A stretch of 5,743 nucleotides of DNA from Bacteroidota bacterium (GTDB taxonomy: Bacteria; Bacteroidota; Bacteroidia; Chitinophagales; LD1), in NCBI GenBank assembly GCA_003165135.1, contig PLSN01000482.1:1-5743 (forward strand). The letters are read 5' to 3'. The notes beneath the pieces were generated by a model. The model was not told the DNA's origin. It was given only the letters and a program-made list of their open reading frames with translations, and searched no databases. Positions 5,603 to 5,743 of this stretch are shown here, piece after piece. The first letter of the stretch is position 1; the number at the start of each line of letters is the position of its first letter. The translations under genes and the position numbers were made by a program.

Positions 5603-5743
5603 GTGGCATTGCATCCTGACATAGCCTATAAGATCGTTGATATGGCGACACTCCAGTCACGGCTGAATCACTGGCGTGCTGTGGGCGATCGTGTAGTTTT
5701 CACCAATGGCTGCTTTGATATTTTGCACCCCGGACATGTGGAG
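5603..5743 (+). CDS. rfaE2: D-glycero-beta-D-manno-heptose 1-phosphate adenylyltransferase, N-terminal fragment
   Basis: The first 47 codons run off the right edge. [15 protein letters not shown] (33-47) is the nucleotidyltransferase signature of the cytidylyltransferase superfamily with the HxGH motif (H42-P-G-H45), and its form is characteristic of RfaE domain II/HldE C-terminal enzymes, which adenylate heptose 1-phosphate on the way to ADP-heptose. No kinase domain precedes it, so this is the split, stand-alone form; a related cytidylyltransferase (TagD type) cannot be fully excluded from so short a piece. A stop at 5588-5590 bounds the frame. GTG 5603 is preferred to ATG 5642 because the segment between them ([20 protein letters not shown]) resembles the family's usual N-terminus and places FTNGCFD at the customary position. 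It is third in line after the flippase and dut, 57 bp beyond the dut stop. Confidence 0.85.
   Translation, partial: MALHPDIAYKIVDMATLQSRLNHWRAVGDRVVFTNGCFDILHPGHVE

Overview
The window looks like a chromosomal segment of a Bacteroidota bacterium, probably from the Chitinophagales/Sphingobacteriales side of the phylum (inference). The evidence is a DUF2723 membrane glycosyltransferase typical of this phylum, several intergenic matches to the Bacteroidota -7 promoter box TAnnTTTG, weak or absent Shine-Dalgarno sequences, and a moderately AT-rich composition with very AT-rich intergenic DNA. No transposase, integrase, phage gene, rRNA, tRNA or CRISPR array was seen.

Layout from left to right. 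At 1-1047 on the minus strand is the N-terminal 349 codons of a DUF2723 (protein O-mannosyltransferase-like) integral membrane glycosyltransferase; the rest lies beyond the left edge. At 1048-1825 is a long non-coding stretch. It holds two tandem copies of a palindromic repeat, one of which carries two extra, mutually similar 19-20 bp hairpins; a near-consensus promoter with no gene immediately downstream; an AT-rich and purine-rich tract; a hairpin; and the promoter of the next gene. At 1826-2506 (+) is an OmpR/PhoB-type response regulator with no sensor kinase beside it in this window. At 2577-3431 (-), converging on it, is a secreted protein built almost entirely of about ten MORN repeats.

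Diverging from the MORN gene is a plus-strand cluster: a Wzx/MATE-like oligosaccharide flippase (3594-5072, TTG start), dUTP pyrophosphatase dut (5111-5545), and the first 47 codons of rfaE2, a heptose-1-phosphate adenylyltransferase (5603 to the edge, GTG start). Gaps of 38 and 57 bp suggest co-transcription, but a perfect TAnnTTTG box six bases before the dut ATG suggests dut can also be transcribed alone, possibly as a leaderless or near-leaderless mRNA.

The common theme is cell-envelope glycan work: lipid-linked sugar export (flippase), ADP-heptose supply (rfaE2) and glycosyl transfer (DUF2723), with dut as a housekeeping passenger. The genes themselves are ordinary. The most unusual signal is the nested palindromic repeat structure at 1170-1311, where the two copies differ by what look like two clean insertions of one miniature hairpin element.
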